The notes below the pieces were generated by a model. It searched no databases. It worked only from the letters and a program-made list of their open reading frames with translations, and was not told the origin of the DNA. Below, one piece after another: positions 9,687-22,489 of a DNA stretch of 64,000 nt. The stretch covers positions 7,308,501 through 7,372,500 of the forward strand of contig JAUCBN010000016.1 of assembly GCA_035048815.1 (NCBI GenBank). The letters are read 5' to 3'. The position numbers and the translations under genes were made by a program. The stretch comes from Abelmoschus esculentus. Its lineage: Eukaryota; Streptophyta; Magnoliopsida; Malvales; Malvaceae. Within the stretch, counting starts at the first letter, position 1; the number at the start of each line of letters is the position of its first letter.

Positions 9687-12600
9687 ATGGACGCACAAAA
9701 GTATTTATGGGAAGGGGCAATTCCTCTTCAGATCCATCTCCACGAATCTCAAGTCACCGCTCTGCCTCCTCCACCTCCTGCCTTGGTCAACTATTTTTCT
9801 TGTCTTTCTCTTTTTCTTCCTCTTTCTACCTCTACTTTGTTAATTCTAAACCATTTCAGATCTTAGCTCCGCGGATTGGATATCTGCCGCTCCTAGCGCC
9901 TTTGATTAAGCCTTACTTTAGCAGCACACTTCCTCCTGGGGTTGATACCATTTGGTTCGAATACAATGGTCTCCCTCTCAAATGGTCCTTCTTTTTCTAA
10001 ACCTAGTTGCTTTGAATTTTGTTTTCTTATTGTTTAATTATTCAAATATATTTGAAACTTGAAATCCGATATCTGTTTTTGTTGTAGGAATATACCAACT
10101 GGAGTTCTTTTCGATCTTCTGTGCCCTGAGCCTGAAAGACCTTGGAACATCACTGTAAGTTCCCTTTAAACTATTGTTTTATCATAATATAAATTAGTGG
10201 CTGTTTTTCTGTTCTAGGTTGCCTGTGAGTATATTGTCCTTCTAGATCAATGCTAAATCATTGGTTCTTTACCTACTAAATACAAGGATTATTGAATTAT
10301 TTGTGTTTTCCGAACTTTGATGCATGGTTTAAACCTTCCTCAAAATAATCAACCTTAAGAAAGGGATAGGGGGAGATGGAAGAGACGGAATAATTTTTAT
10401 CAGCGGGTAATTTATAGAAACGGAATGTTTTGTAGGATATAGATTCTTATGTGTAGTTTGCTTCTTACTTTTATCCCATTAATTAATTATCAGATTGAAG
10501 GTTTTAATCTTACTGCTACAGGTCCATTTTAGAGGATATCCTCAAAATGTATTGATACCCTGTGAAGGTGAAGATTCTGTGAAGTGGAGCTTTATAAACT
10601 CATTAAAAGAGGTTAGTACATATGTTCTAGAAATTGATACGCTGTTTTCATGGGAAATTCACTGCTACTAATGGTCAAAATGCTAACAGTTATACAAGGT
10701 ATTATACGGTTTGTATATACACAATTTTCTTACCATGCATTGCTTTGTACAAGTTGAAAACGAAAAGGAAGAAAATTTAAATTATGACATGTTATCATTA
10801 TATCCTTTGTAATCTAAGATAAAAAAAGACTGACATTTAAAAGATGAAAAGGTCATTCTAGAACCTTTTGAGATTCTAGAGTTTGGCTCTTTTTGTTATA
10901 TTTTCAAGATACTTTTTTGATTATTTGTAAGATGCTTATTTGATTTTTTTGTTTTACTGTAAAAGAAGTATGGAACAAAATAAATCAAAATCCCTTAAAT
11001 GCTTGATGCTGATGCCTCTCACTATGCTTGCTAACACCCTCTTTTAATTTGGAGTATCTTGATTGTGCATGTGCATAGCCACTTAGATGTTTTTGTTTAC
11101 TCCGCTCAGATTTGTCTCAATTTGTAACAAATCTTCATTTGAATTGGATAATTAAAGTACGTTTCGTCACCGTTCATTTGTAACAGTGATCTATTATGCC
11201 AACAGGCGGCATACATAATGGATGGAAATTGCAAGAATGTTATGAACATGTCTCAGTCTGATCAGTTGGAGCTTTGGAGTTCTGTCATGAATGGTATGTA
11301 TATTCATTGATATGGACTAAAGACTAGTGTTTGTTTCTTTTGGTCTTTTATCATTTTAGTAGGAAATTTCTGTTATATTAGTTATAATATAAAGAACTCC
11401 AGGGTTAAGGTGTTGTAAATATATATTTATTTATTGCCGGACTTTGTTTCTAAAACAATTTTTGCCATGTTTGCCCGTTGATTAGGGTTCTCATTAATCT
11501 ATGATCTAGTATGGATGAACATAGATCTTCCAAGAGTTAAAACTTTCTTCTAGGATGCTATATACACTTTCATACTTTAGTTCAAATAAACAAAAATTAA
11601 AAAAAAACAGGATATCTGAATAAAGAAAAACGGATGTTCAATATGCAACGAAGAGGGTTAAATGATCGAATCATAATAATTGATATAGGATATGCTGTAC
11701 TTACCTCTGGTCCTGCAAAACATGCTAATACTGATTGTACAGCAACAATACAAATGGGCATGTCTAGCTTCTTTGTGTGTCAAGTCTTTCTTTTTCTTCC
11801 TCCTCTCCCCCCTAAAAAAAAATCCAAAATTCATTTTCCTTTAAGAAATTCTCAGTGGTCCAAGTTTGACTTAAAATTGGGTTCTGACAGGTAATTTGGA
11901 AGCCTACCAACGAGTCTCGTCTAAGCTTAAACTTGCAACAGTTGACGAGTATACAAGTTTGTGCTCGCCAAAATCTCAACAATCCCTTGGAGAAACTGAT
12001 TTGACTGCTCAAGTCAAGACAGGTTTGCATATTTGTTATTATGCTTGAAGACACCGACACATGAATTGCATTAAGTCAAGTTATTGGGTTCTTGCGTGTT
12101 TCATGACAAATGCAGAATATTTTAATGCTTTGGGTTGTGTAATTCTAGCAAATCTGAGAATTACCAGAGTGGCCTTAACACTTAAGGCAATAGGAAAATA
12201 GAAAATGAATGATATAAACTCTAACTTAAATAATCATAAATTGAAAGTTAGTGACATCCTTTTTAAAATCAGATTTTATTGGTCCTTTATCACGTAAACC
12301 CCAGAATATTCTTGACGGTTCCATTATCTGCATCAGTTATCTCCCTATTTGCAATCTGTCTATTGCACCTTTTGTTGAGCCTGCCTGGTATTTGACGTAT
12401 AATGATCATACTCTTTGAATGTTTATGTTGACAGTCTGCTATCCTTACTAGAAGAAATCTTAAGTAGCAATTTAGCAAACTATACTCTTAGAAAGTAGGT
12501 ATTAATCAGATTCAGTTGTCTGTGTACTTTGACAACAATTTATCACTCAGTTGCTGAATCATACCGAGTACTATCAAAATATTGTGAAGTAACTTGCTTT

Positions 12601-13525
12601 TATAAAATTGCTGTCAGTACTCAGTTCGAATTATTTTCATGTTAATGCATATTGTGTACCTAGTTAAGTGCATATGCGTAAAGGAAAATAATTCAGGTTA
12701 CTTTTGCTTTTGGTTGCAATGCCCCTTTTAATGTACATCTTTTCATCATCCTTAAATTTTTTTTGTTTTCAATTTTTTGTGAGCTCTTGTTAGGAAGAGT
12801 TCCAGTTAGATTGTATGTTTTGAGCATAAGAGAGCACTTTGATGATTTGGATGAGATGCCCCGAGTTGATAGTTGGGAGAAGATCTCTTACATAAACCAA
12901 CCTGTTGAGATTGGCAAAGAAGGTAAGCAATGCCTCCTATGTAAGCAAACTTGTGAACTGGTAGCTATTGCTTGTGGAGTGTGGAGAAATGAATCATTTG
13001 CTTATAGTCTTCTTTATTTAAAATGTAGTATACTTAGTGGAACAGAAGAGGACATTCTAAATGTGTCTCTCTTCCATTTATTCCTTTGTGAATGCATTTT
13101 TTCTTTATCTCTGAGTGATCTGTGTTTGCATTTTACGCAACCTGTATTGCTTTTCCCTTGCAGATAAATGCTTCACTTTACATGATGCTTTGAAAACCCT
13201 TCTTCCAGAATTATTTTTGGATGAATCTTTAACGGATGTAAAATTAAGTGGAGTAGATTTTGAGGATGCAGTTAGAAATCCCAATGAAGAAGTGTGTAGT
13301 GATAAAGTAGTGGAAGAGCAGGGACAAAATGCATATAAACCCGCAGAGTGTTGCCACATTTCCAGTAGTTCTAAAATCAAGCTTCTCCGAATTCAGGGTA
13401 TAGAGCCTAAGCTAGAGATCCCCTTTTCTTGGTTGGCAAACAATTTAATAAATCCTGACTATTTCCTTCACATATGTGTCTATGTGGATAAAATCCCATT
13501 TTTCCTTTGTGTCGAGGGAGGTTAG
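9687..13525 (+). CDS. ATG5: Autophagy protein 5 (ATG5), 8 coding exons
   Basis: Exons: 9687-9785, 9860-9984, 10088-10154, 10522-10611, 11206-11293, 11891-12022, 12794-12922, 13164-13525; all introns GT-AG and all phases agree, giving 363 aa. ATG5 is conjugated to ATG12 and with ATG16 forms the E3-like complex that attaches ATG8 to phosphatidylethanolamine on growing autophagosomes. The N-terminal ubiquitin-like fold starts with YLWEGAIPLQIHL; next come LAPRIGYLPLL, IPTGVLFDLLCPEPERPWN and HFRGYPQNVLIPCEGED. The ATG12 acceptor lysine is residue 137 in NCKNVMNMSQSDQ. The second ubiquitin-like domain includes RVPVRLYVLS and the end has LEIPFSW and PDYFLHICVYV. The last ~11 residues (DKIPFFLCVEGG) are unlike the usual ending. 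The start is the only ATG before the conserved N-terminus. Confidence 0.96.
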
Positions 13526-16383
13526 ATTCATTTAAAGTGTGAATATGTTGATTGCATCTTTGTCATGGCTTGGAAAGAAAGGTACTCTATAGCTATAGGA
13601 TAGGTTTGGCATGGGTTTATTCAGCCCAGGTTGATCACTTCATTGTTGTTTCTATAGATATTAACACGTGTTTGATTTGTTAGGAAAAAAATATGTTTAA
13701 TTGGGTTCTTTTGGGAGAACAATTACCCACGGATGAAGGTGGGGGGTGAAATTACTTGATTAAATTTATGTAACTAATTGTACGAGCATTTTAGCGTTTT
13801 GCTTTGATTTTATGAAAAAATAAATTATATTATGGGTTATTTTCGTCACGTAATTCATAAGACATTAATAAATATATTTATTTTATTAATTTTTATTTTA
13901 CTTTTTACCAAACGAATCGATTCATTTGGTAAAAGATATTTTTAAATTTAATTTACACTGAATATTAATGAAAATTAAAAAAATAATAAAATAAATATAT
14001 TTAAATGATTTGTCTTACAATAACGTGATAAAAATGATTTATAATATAATTTTTTAATTTTACGGTATTGTCTATCGGTGTTTATTTGCGTTTATTTTAG
14101 CACATAGCGCTCGGATGACGATGGATCAATCTGTAATATGTTAAGTATACAGTAAGTTTTAGTACGGATGAAGAGGTTCTTCCTATGAGAGACGGATGCC
14201 AAAGTTGTCACACTTACCCAGCCTGAAAACGTGTACGAGTTTGTAGCGATGTTTAGAGACAAATGAAGACAATGCACAGACTAAAATTGTATTTAGAGGT
14301 ATTCGGTTAATCCTACTGTTTAAACTGTTGATTAATTGTTTTAGTAATTATTAATCGTAATCTATTTATTAAAAAAATAATTAATCATTAAGAGATAGAT
14401 TAGTTATAAGTTAACCTATAATCTGTTATATATATATTTTAAATATTTATTATTTTTTAAAATAATAAAATTTATCTTACAGATAAAATATTTATTAAAA
14501 TTTAAAAAGAAAATAAACAGAGATTTTTAAACACAAATTCATACATAACTAAAGAAAGTATCTGCAAATTAACTATTAATAATATTTTTAATGATTCAAT
14601 CAACTGAAATTGTTCAAATATTTATTCAAGTTTTAAAATAAACGATTATATCGATTCATGATTATTCTATTCCACGGCCAAATCATAACAAAATCGAATG
14701 GCGTAATCATCTTTGTTTGGTTGGCAGGGTGGGTAACCAATTTCCTACTGCACCAAACTCAAATTTAAATAGTATATCATATGAACTCAAGTGGTGTTAA
14801 TAAATAATATATTGTTGTCTTTAAAAAATCTAAAATTATGCAGATTATCTTCTACTTATTATTAAAAGTAAATAAGCTCAAAACACAGTTCAACCTTTTT
14901 TATATTTCTTTTAAACAAAATACAAGTATAAAAATATATCAAGGTCCTCAAGTTAGTCAAAGTTATTGGTGCAACGAATTACCTAAGAAACTCAAAGAAG
15001 AGTTTTGAGCTTAAAAAATCACTAAACTCGCCTGATTCGTAAGATTTTCTAGAAGACTTATTTATCTATCTTATGTGAACGTACCTAAGAGATTTTTACC
15101 ATAACTAACTGAGAATATTTAAAAAATTATACTTTTGGATAAGATAAGAATGTTTCTACACCGTTAATGTAAATTGATAGTGACCATGTAATAGGAGTCA
15201 ATTATAAATAAAGACTCACCCCTCCTCACAATTCACTTCATCATTGAGTAAAAGAGTTTTTACTCAAAAATTTTCTATTGTTTTGCCATTCATTTTTTTT
15301 GTTTCTGCAAATTATAAACTTTTGAGAGTTTTGTTTAGAGTTTAGCTTATACGAGTCAAAATCTAAAGTCGCACGATTTTATTAAAATAATTCTAGATCC
15401 GTAACAAATAAATATAATTATAACTAATATATTTTAATTTAAATAAAATATTACAATATTGTCCAATTAAAAACTAAAAAAAATCAAATTTTTATTTAAT
15501 AGTCTATATTTAGGTGCGACTTTCTCTTAAGTCACATTAATGTTGACTCCAAAATTTAAACTCACTTTCTTTCATTAATGATATAATAAGTATTATTATC
15601 ACATCAAATCTTTATTAATTTCGATTTTAAAATAATTAAATTATATTTTATATTTATAAATTTATAGTTATTATTAATTTTTGATACAATAATTTAATTA
15701 TCTAAACTTTTATCAAAAGATATTATACGTTTAAACTCAAATTTTGGTAAATATTATAATAGCAACGACTCCAACTGAATTAAGACTTATTTAAAATTAT
15801 TATTATTAATTAATTGTTTTAAAGTTATAAACTCTTATAGGCTAAGATTTGTTAAAAGTCCTCGTACTCTATATACTTATAAAATTTAGTTCTTTTACTT
15901 TTATTTTTAAGAATGTAATCTCTGTACTTTTTAAATTTTAAATTTTAAATATAACTGTTATATATTAAAATTATTTTATTAGATTTGTTAAGTAATATTT
16001 TAAAATAAATAAAATGAAATTATAATAAATTTGAGTTTAATCGAAAAATTTTAACAATTAAAAATTAAACATAAAAACAATGCACAAGTATAGAAAAAGA
16101 GAGCTTTCATACCCATCAAATTAAAAAAAAAAACAAGCAAGTCATTTATTTTTTTTTAAATTTTAATTTTACATTTTTAATTTTTTAGATTATTAAAAAT
16201 TTAAATCTCTATAATTTTAATTATTAGATCAATTAAGTCTTATCTCTTAATTTTAAGTTCAAATACTTAATAAAGTATTATATATTTAAAGTTCGATTTT
16301 AGATATAAAAATTGATCCGGATCTAACCTAATAGACCAATAGACAAATTAAAATCAGTTAAATCTAAAATTTAAAAGAATATC

Positions 16384-16458
<75 letters not shown>

Positions 16459-17980
16459 CTATTACAACCATAATTAATCTCGTTTACAACTTATACTCAA
16501 ACAAACCAAAAACCGAAACACTCATTACAAATAAATAATCAAATAACCCAACACACTAAACACATTTATAACTTAATTTTATACTTAAAATACCAAAATA
16601 TCTAATAAACCAAAAATAAAATTAAAATTCTTTATTTTTTTTAGTAACCAACTATCTACCTTTTCATTTATTTTGTGCATGTAAGAACGCAATGGCCCTT
16701 TAATTGTCGTAACTTACATGCGTATCACTTACCTGATTTCTTTGCGCTACCATTATCACCTAAAAAACAAAAAACAAAATTATCTATAAGATTAGTATAA
16801 ATCTATCTTAATAATATTTTATATGTATTATTTGTAAAGAAAAATTTTATGTATATTAGATACCTTAAGAAAAGAATAGAGGCAATTCAAAATAAAAAAA
16901 AATATTTTAACATGTTCGAATCAAATAAAGAACAAATAACATTAAAAAGAAATTAAAACTAAAGTATGAATAAAAGAGAGAGAAAGAACTGAAAGAAAAA
17001 AATAAAAATATATTCAAAAATGAAAAAAGATAGAAATTTTTAAAAGAATATTTTCATTTTTTTTGAAATCTAGCCAGAACGAAAAAGTTTTTATTTAAAT
17101 TTAAATTAAAATCGGATCGAATAATAAAAATCAAGCCTATCCATGATTTTTTTAGTCTTTAGATAATTGGAGACTAATTTTTTGCCGCCAATGAGTGGCG
17201 ACTCGCAACGGAACCTTAGACGATAATCGATTAAGGTAAAAGCTACGATAGACCATTTGAGAGTATTTTAAAAATTTATTTTAAAATAATTAATTACAAA
17301 TAAAAATTTTGGAATACAATAACTATTTAAAGGCTTACCAAAACAATTTTATTTTGGTGTTGACTTTCAAACCCAAAACGATAATATTTTATCTCTTAAT
17401 TTGCACATAGATGACCGAAAGAAGGACTTGTATATTTTTTTAAAAAAGAAACTATGCCCTTAGTACTTACACCTTTCACATTCTTTGTAATTTTGTCTTT
17501 TTTCTTCTTTAGCTTTTAGCTTTTTATTTTTATGATTTAGTCACTATATTATTATCACATAATTTATTATTATTATTATTTAAATAATAATAAAATTAGT
17601 ATATTTACATATATTATTAGTTTTGCTAACTATATTAGGATTATTTATATGTTGTTAATATATCTATTACCATTGATACTTATTATATATATTTCTATTG
17701 TTAATATATTTATTCGTATGTATATATATATGAATTATGCTTTTATTCGATTTTAATTAATTTTTAAATCAAATTAATATATTTTAGGATTTCTCATGAA
17801 AAACATACCTCAAACTTAAAGAGGTATTTTTTTTAATCTCTAATATGAAGATAACTTTTTATTCTAAATTATATATTTTGTAAAACATTATTCCTATATT
17901 TGAGAATTACAAGAAAAAATATATCTCTAGCTCAAAAAGCTATAATTTTTCTTTCCAACTAATGGGTTATTTTTGTTGAG
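13526..17980. other. Long AT-rich intergenic region
   Basis: No gene, RNA gene or recognisable transposon protein is seen in these 4.4 kb. The first few hundred bases will hold the ATG5 3' untranslated region, but no single polyadenylation signal stands out. A block at about 14090-14280 has less extreme base composition but no known domain. A trinucleotide microsatellite lies at 16384-16458. Confidence 0.5.
16384..16458. repeat. (ATT)n microsatellite
   Basis: About 25 uninterrupted copies of TAT/ATT. Its length and purity suggest a recent, probably length-variable repeat. Confidence 0.95.
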
Positions 17981-17984
17981 AGAA

Positions 17985-18262
17985 TGATTTTGATATAATA
18001 ATTAAAAAATATTTTAGACTAATTTAAAAAGATTTTAAAAATGGTTCTTCTCTCCAAACAAGTTAAAAATAAGTTTAAGAAGTTTTTTTAAGATATTTTG
18101 AAAATGTTCAAAATGTTTTAAAGTAGCTAAACTTATGTTTTCAATATGACCGTATTGATACGAGGAACGACCTTCTTGATTCCAAGTTAAACGGCTCTTT
18201 CCCAAAGAGACTGCATCCATACAAGTACGCCATGTATTGTCACACCTTACAACAAAATGAAA
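17985..18262. repeat. Dispersed repeat, copy 1
   Basis: This stretch matches 43860-44160 in the same orientation: both begin with GATTTTGATAT, share AATAAGTTTAAGAAGTTTTT, then a GACCGTAT-GATA word, then TTCAAGTT/TCCAAGTT with AACGGCTCTTT, and end near CCATGTAT. The family is unknown to me; it could be part of a long LTR. Confidence 0.7.
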
Positions 18263-18699
18263 TTTTTTTATGAAAATCAACTCCAAATAGCCTCAATCCA
18301 ATTTTAACAGTCACTGTTAACGCCTTAAAAGCGTTTATTTTATACCCTTTTACTTAGGATTTAGCTATATTTCAAGTGCATTTGCATTACATTTGTATTG
18401 CATTTATAAACATTCCATTGCATTAGTGACAAATTATGTTTGTGCTTTTATTTTAATGATGCTGCCGTGAGGAAGGTGTTTGTTTGGCTGCGATGTGCAA
18501 GATTACAAGATCATAGTTAAAAAAGGAAAAGATGTTATAGCATATTTAGTGAAGGATCAAACAACAATATATTATAAAATTATGGGACACAAGACAAAAG
18601 TACAACCCCCAACTCTACATGTAATAGACTGGCTTGTTGCTTTTCCATGTGTACACATAGAATATTCTTTTTATCTTTAGATAATAAAATCCTAGGACT

Positions 18700-19708
18700 C
18701 TACTATAAATAAAGAGGTCTATCCTCATTAAAGGTAGACCTAAAGAGAGTCGAAATTGGAGAAAAAAGTGAGAGAAGAAAGAGAAGAAAGATGACCACTT
18801 TTCTCATCTTATTCCTCAAACCGAGCCATCATTTTTGGAGCTTCAAAGGAAGGATTTTTGCAAGACTTCGAGAAAAGCGACGAGCTAAAGATAACCACAA
18901 CATTAGGCGTTTAGATTTTTTTTTCTTTTTAGCTTTGCTTTACCTCTTTTCATTTATGAAAATGTATTTCAAAGAAAAAATTATGAATGTTTTCTTTACC
19001 CTCGTCATAAACTGATTTAGTGTGGCTTGGGATTGTTATGGATGTTTATATTTTTATTTGAATGAATGCTACTTTTTTATTATTTTTTATCACACTTTGT
19101 TCATGAAAGCTTTAATCTTTTTACTCATCCTTAATATGTAAAAGCTTTTGGGAGATTTTCATCGCTTAGGTGTTAGATTATCTTACAACTCGGGAGATGC
19201 AAGCTAAGATCCACATGAACAATGAGGCTTGATGCTTGGAGGCAAATTCTTAACTCACCTTAAGGATAAGGTAGGTTTTCAATGATTTAATAGGGTAGAA
19301 CTTTATCAATATAAGGAGTGCTAGGGTTGCGGAAAAACCTTTAGTAAACTTGTTCGAGTGTGGTTTAAGCTAGAAAATAGTAGTTATTCAGGTCAAAAGC
19401 ATAAATCTTTCCATAATAAGCCTGGTCAGTATTTACTTTAAATATTCCTTCGTGTTTGTGATCGTGTAGTTTATCTTTGTTACTCTTGTCTCAACTTTAT
19501 TTTTCTATAACATATTTTTTATATTTATGGTTTTGCTTTCAACTATTTTTCATGCAAAAGAAATTGTTAAATTTTATGTGTGCTAACTACTCTTGAAAGT
19601 CCTCTCAATCCTCGTGGGAACGATCTCACTCATCACTTTATTACTTGTGTGACATGTATACTTGCACAAAAAGTGAATCAATTTTATAGCATCTACACTT
19701 TCTAAACA
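18700..19708 (+). mobile_element. Probable 5' LTR part of Athila-like element E1
   Basis: A TATAAATA box is at 18704-18711. The DNA ends with CA at 19707-19708, just before a tRNA-primer site, which is what the right part of a 5' LTR looks like. The left end of the LTR and its partner LTR were not found. Open frames here (18480-18680, 18791-19015) have no recognisable domain. Confidence 0.45.
18704..18711 (+). promoter_or_regulatory. TATA box in E1 LTR
   Basis: TATAAATA, followed after about 30 bases by pyrimidine/purine alternation where transcription could start. Read as the LTR promoter because of the primer-binding site 1 kb downstream. Confidence 0.4.
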
Positions 19709-19713
19709 GTTTT

Positions 19714-19731
19714 TGGTGTCGTTGCCAAAGA
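19714..19731 (+). other. Primer-binding site of E1
   Basis: TGGTGTCGTTGCCAAAGA is a decayed form of the TGGCGCCGTTGCCGGGGA type primer site used by Athila/Tat Ty3 elements. It lies directly after the proposed LTR end and fixes the orientation as +. Confidence 0.65.
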
Positions 19732-20049
19732 TTCAAGCAATAAGCAATTTCATTTGTAGTTTTCATACCTTTTTATTTTATTTTGTTTGTTATGTTTTTT
19801 TAATTTTTGATTTATTTAATTCTCTTTGTAGGTTTTATGTTAGTTTATGCCCAAAGAGAGAGTCCTCAAGAATCAATCTTATCAATTATCCCAGAAGTCA
19901 AAAAATAGTTTTTTTCAAAAGAGGCATGAGCAAAGAAGAAGACGTGCCATGTAATCTCCTAACAACCCTCAAGATCTACAGAATCAAAATACTATAACAA
20001 ATTCTGGAGCTGTAGAACGAACAAGGGAAATTCGATTTCACTTAACCCG

Positions 20050-20338
20050 ATCTTGGATGACCTTAATTCTGGGATCGTAGCACCTGAAATTCAAGTAGCT
20101 TACTTTGAGTTCAAACCTGTCATATTCAACATTTTGAATTCAATTGGGCAATTTGGAGAATCTCCTCACAAGGATACTCAACAACATATCCGTGCTTTCT
20201 TGTAAGTTTGTGATTTGTTCCACCAAAAAAGAGGGCATAAGGATATGTTGAAGCTCAAGCTATTTCCATACTCTTTGAGAGATCGAGATAAGGATTGGTT
20301 GAACAGTATTCCAGCTGATTCTATGGAGTCATGTAGAA
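20050..20338 (+). pseudogene. E1 gag, N-terminal part
   Basis: The translated frame shows the Athila gag signature: FELKP-like FEFKPVIFNIL, IGQFGESPHKDTQQHIRAFL, a stop, VCDLF and LKLKLFPYSLRDRDKDWLNS. It breaks off at 20338 where the LTR of E2 begins. The continuation on the far side of the nest is at about 40790-41409. Confidence 0.75.
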
Positions 20339-21708
20339 TGTTGCGTGTAAAATAGGTTGCACAATTAGTGCAAGTGTACACGTCGCAAGTAATAAAGTGA
20401 TAAGTATATCGAATATCTTCTCCACAGGGATTGGTAGACTTAATATGTTTTCTTTCGTCTTCTCACTCTGTAAAATAAATAAAATAAAGACACAAATTAT
20501 TTGGGTTTTCTGAAGTAAACTAAATAACTTGAGTAATAAAGAAAGCTAAATAATAAGAATAAAAACAGATTTAGAAAATGGACAGGATGCATTTGTATTG
20601 TATTGTGGATTCAATTGACTTGTTTCTGTCCAATGCAATCACACAACACTGCCACGGTAACACTACAGCTTTACTGCCTCGATAGTGATGGTTTTCGTCC
20701 GCCGCAAAAATCCCTTACTCTTGGGTGGACTTTACCAAGATTAGGCAAAGTTTCCTCTGATGACTGTGCTTATCCCTAAGTCGAAGTACTATTGATGACT
20801 AGTCCTTGATGATACCTCCTGACGTGAATAAATTCTAATCACCAACCAATCTCACACTTCTTTTAGCCGCTAAAACTCTAACCTAACCCTAGGTCGAGTT
20901 AGTATTTTCCGACTAGAAAAATACCGTACTTATTTCTTTCGTGAATCTAACTCTTCCGATATTAGATAAATAGATTTATCACAATCTTCTCTCCTGAGCT
21001 TGAATGCAAGAACAATGAATGACAAAGAATAAACAAACCTTGATATTTTATTGCATAAAACAAGAAAGCAAAGTTCAATCTCTTCTCACAAATACTCTAT
21101 AACTTTCACCTGAGCCTTAAAGAATTTAGAACATAGCGAAAACGAAGGAAACTCTAGAATCTAGGGTGAACTCTTCTCTCTCGCCCGGTTCTCCTTCTTC
21201 CTTGGGCAACACCTTCTTTATATAGGCTTGGCCTATGTCAAACCTTTCCAAAGTAGGAATACAACTTGGAGTAAAATACAAGTTAAGTACATAAATAAAA
21301 GATATTTGTTTTATTTCCTAGTTTATTCCTATAAGGATTCTTTTCCCGCATGACCTTTGACTTTGACTTTCCATGCGTTCCCAGCTCCGATTCTTATACT
21401 ACTTTTCTTAAAACGTCTACCTTACCTTTTCCTTTAGATCGCCTACAATATCGGTACTTGTTCATCAGGTGCTGCTGCAACCTCAGATACTGCTGTGACC
21501 TCAGGTGCTGCCGCGACATCAGGTCTACCTACAAATGCACAAAGGTGCATTACAGCTTATATTTTCTATAAATATCATATTTATATATCACAAAAGCAAA
21601 ATATCAAATATCACACCTTAAGTTCATGCATTAGCCCAAGTAGGTGTAGATTAAGTAATTATTGTCCATGAAAGGTATAAAAAGTGATAGTCTTTTGAGT
21701 ACTTATCA
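20339..21708 (-). mobile_element. 3' LTR of E2 (Athila-like)
   Basis: It starts TGTTGCGTG and ends CTTATCA on the plus strand. It is the same LTR family as 25683-27038, 28993-30337, 39298-40632 and (opposite orientation) 45947-47107. A polypurine tract follows directly at 21709-21720, which makes this the 3' LTR of a minus-strand element. A TATATAAAG-type box on the minus strand lies near 21220-21230. Length 1370 bp. Confidence 0.85.
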
Positions 21709-21745
21709 CACCCCAAACTCGAACTATTGCTTGTCCTCAAGCAAT
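21709..21745 (-). other. E2 polypurine tract 1 with adjoining hairpin
   Basis: On the minus strand GAGTTTGGGGTG touches the LTR edge, the normal place of the polypurine tract that primes second-strand synthesis. Next to it ATTGCTTG and CAAGCAAT (21726-21745) form a perfect 8-bp stem around a TCCT loop. Confidence 0.7.
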
Positions 21746-21995
21746 GCAAACCATCAATTTTTCATACCTTATTCTCTAGTGGTCTTACATTTTCATCTAT
21801 TCTCCCCATCATGACTATGCCTATTCTTGAGCCTTAACCTTTTGGTTACCCAAGGATTTACCTAGAATTAAGCTATAAGATTTTGTGCGTGTGTGAGTTT
21901 TTGTGGACAAGTTTGATTAAAGGCTATCTTATCCAAACTCTAAGTTTAAGACAAGTAGACTTGGAATTAATGTTCTCTTCTTATAACAATAATTA

Positions 21996-22144
21996 CTTGA
22001 GCCAATTTCGGGCACCTCAAGGATTGTGTTTTCTTATCAAGATATATTTTATTTTATTTTATTTTTTTAGCATACTAGAGCCAATTTCGGGCACCTCTAG
22101 CATGAAGAAGAGTGAATCCTAGAGCTGATGATAGACACCTTTAG
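21996..22144 (-). repeat. E2 hairpin array, three units
   Basis: Three hairpins, each a 6-bp stem around a 14-nt loop: 21996-22021 (CTTGAG/CTCAAG), 22075-22100 (CTAGAG/CTCTAG) and 22119-22144 (CTAGAG/CTTTAG, with one G-U pair). The loop of the first two is CCAATTTCGGGCAC; the third diverges but keeps 14 nt and the terminal CAC. The stems differ by paired changes, a sign that RNA pairing matters. Confidence 0.7.
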
Positions 22145-22489
22145 CCAACATTTCCAAAAATCTAAGCCTTTATGACCTAAGTTCATTAAAAGAATTACTA
22201 TAATCAAACAAGTCCCAAAAGTGTTTTTAGAGTCAATCTTATAGCAAGCTTCTAAGTTTTCTTCCTTAGGTATCCTAAAGTTAAGTCTTCTAAACAGGAC
22301 CTAACTATGGTAAGAAGAAAGATTTCTTTTGCCTAAAGAGAATAAACTAAGTCAATACTGATGTAGAGCAGTGCAAAAGTATGAACAATATTTCAAGTAA
22401 GGTGGTAGAAAGAAAAATTTTTAAAATAAACTTAAGTACTTCTTTTCATGGCAGGGCCGCGGCAGTGAGCTGCCTTGATAGTGAATCTA

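Noticed and set aside
9569..10000. An apparent 143-codon plus-strand frame before and within ATG5
   Set aside because: It has no ATG at its start and reads through intron 1 into exon 2; the spliced ATG5 model explains the conserved part.
12763..13167. A 134-codon plus-strand frame
   Set aside because: It is ATG5 exon 7 read through into its introns; splice sites at 12792-12793 and 12923-12924 give the conserved protein.
18480..19015. Small plus-strand frames near the E1 LTR
   Set aside because: No domain, no conserved composition; explained as LTR DNA.
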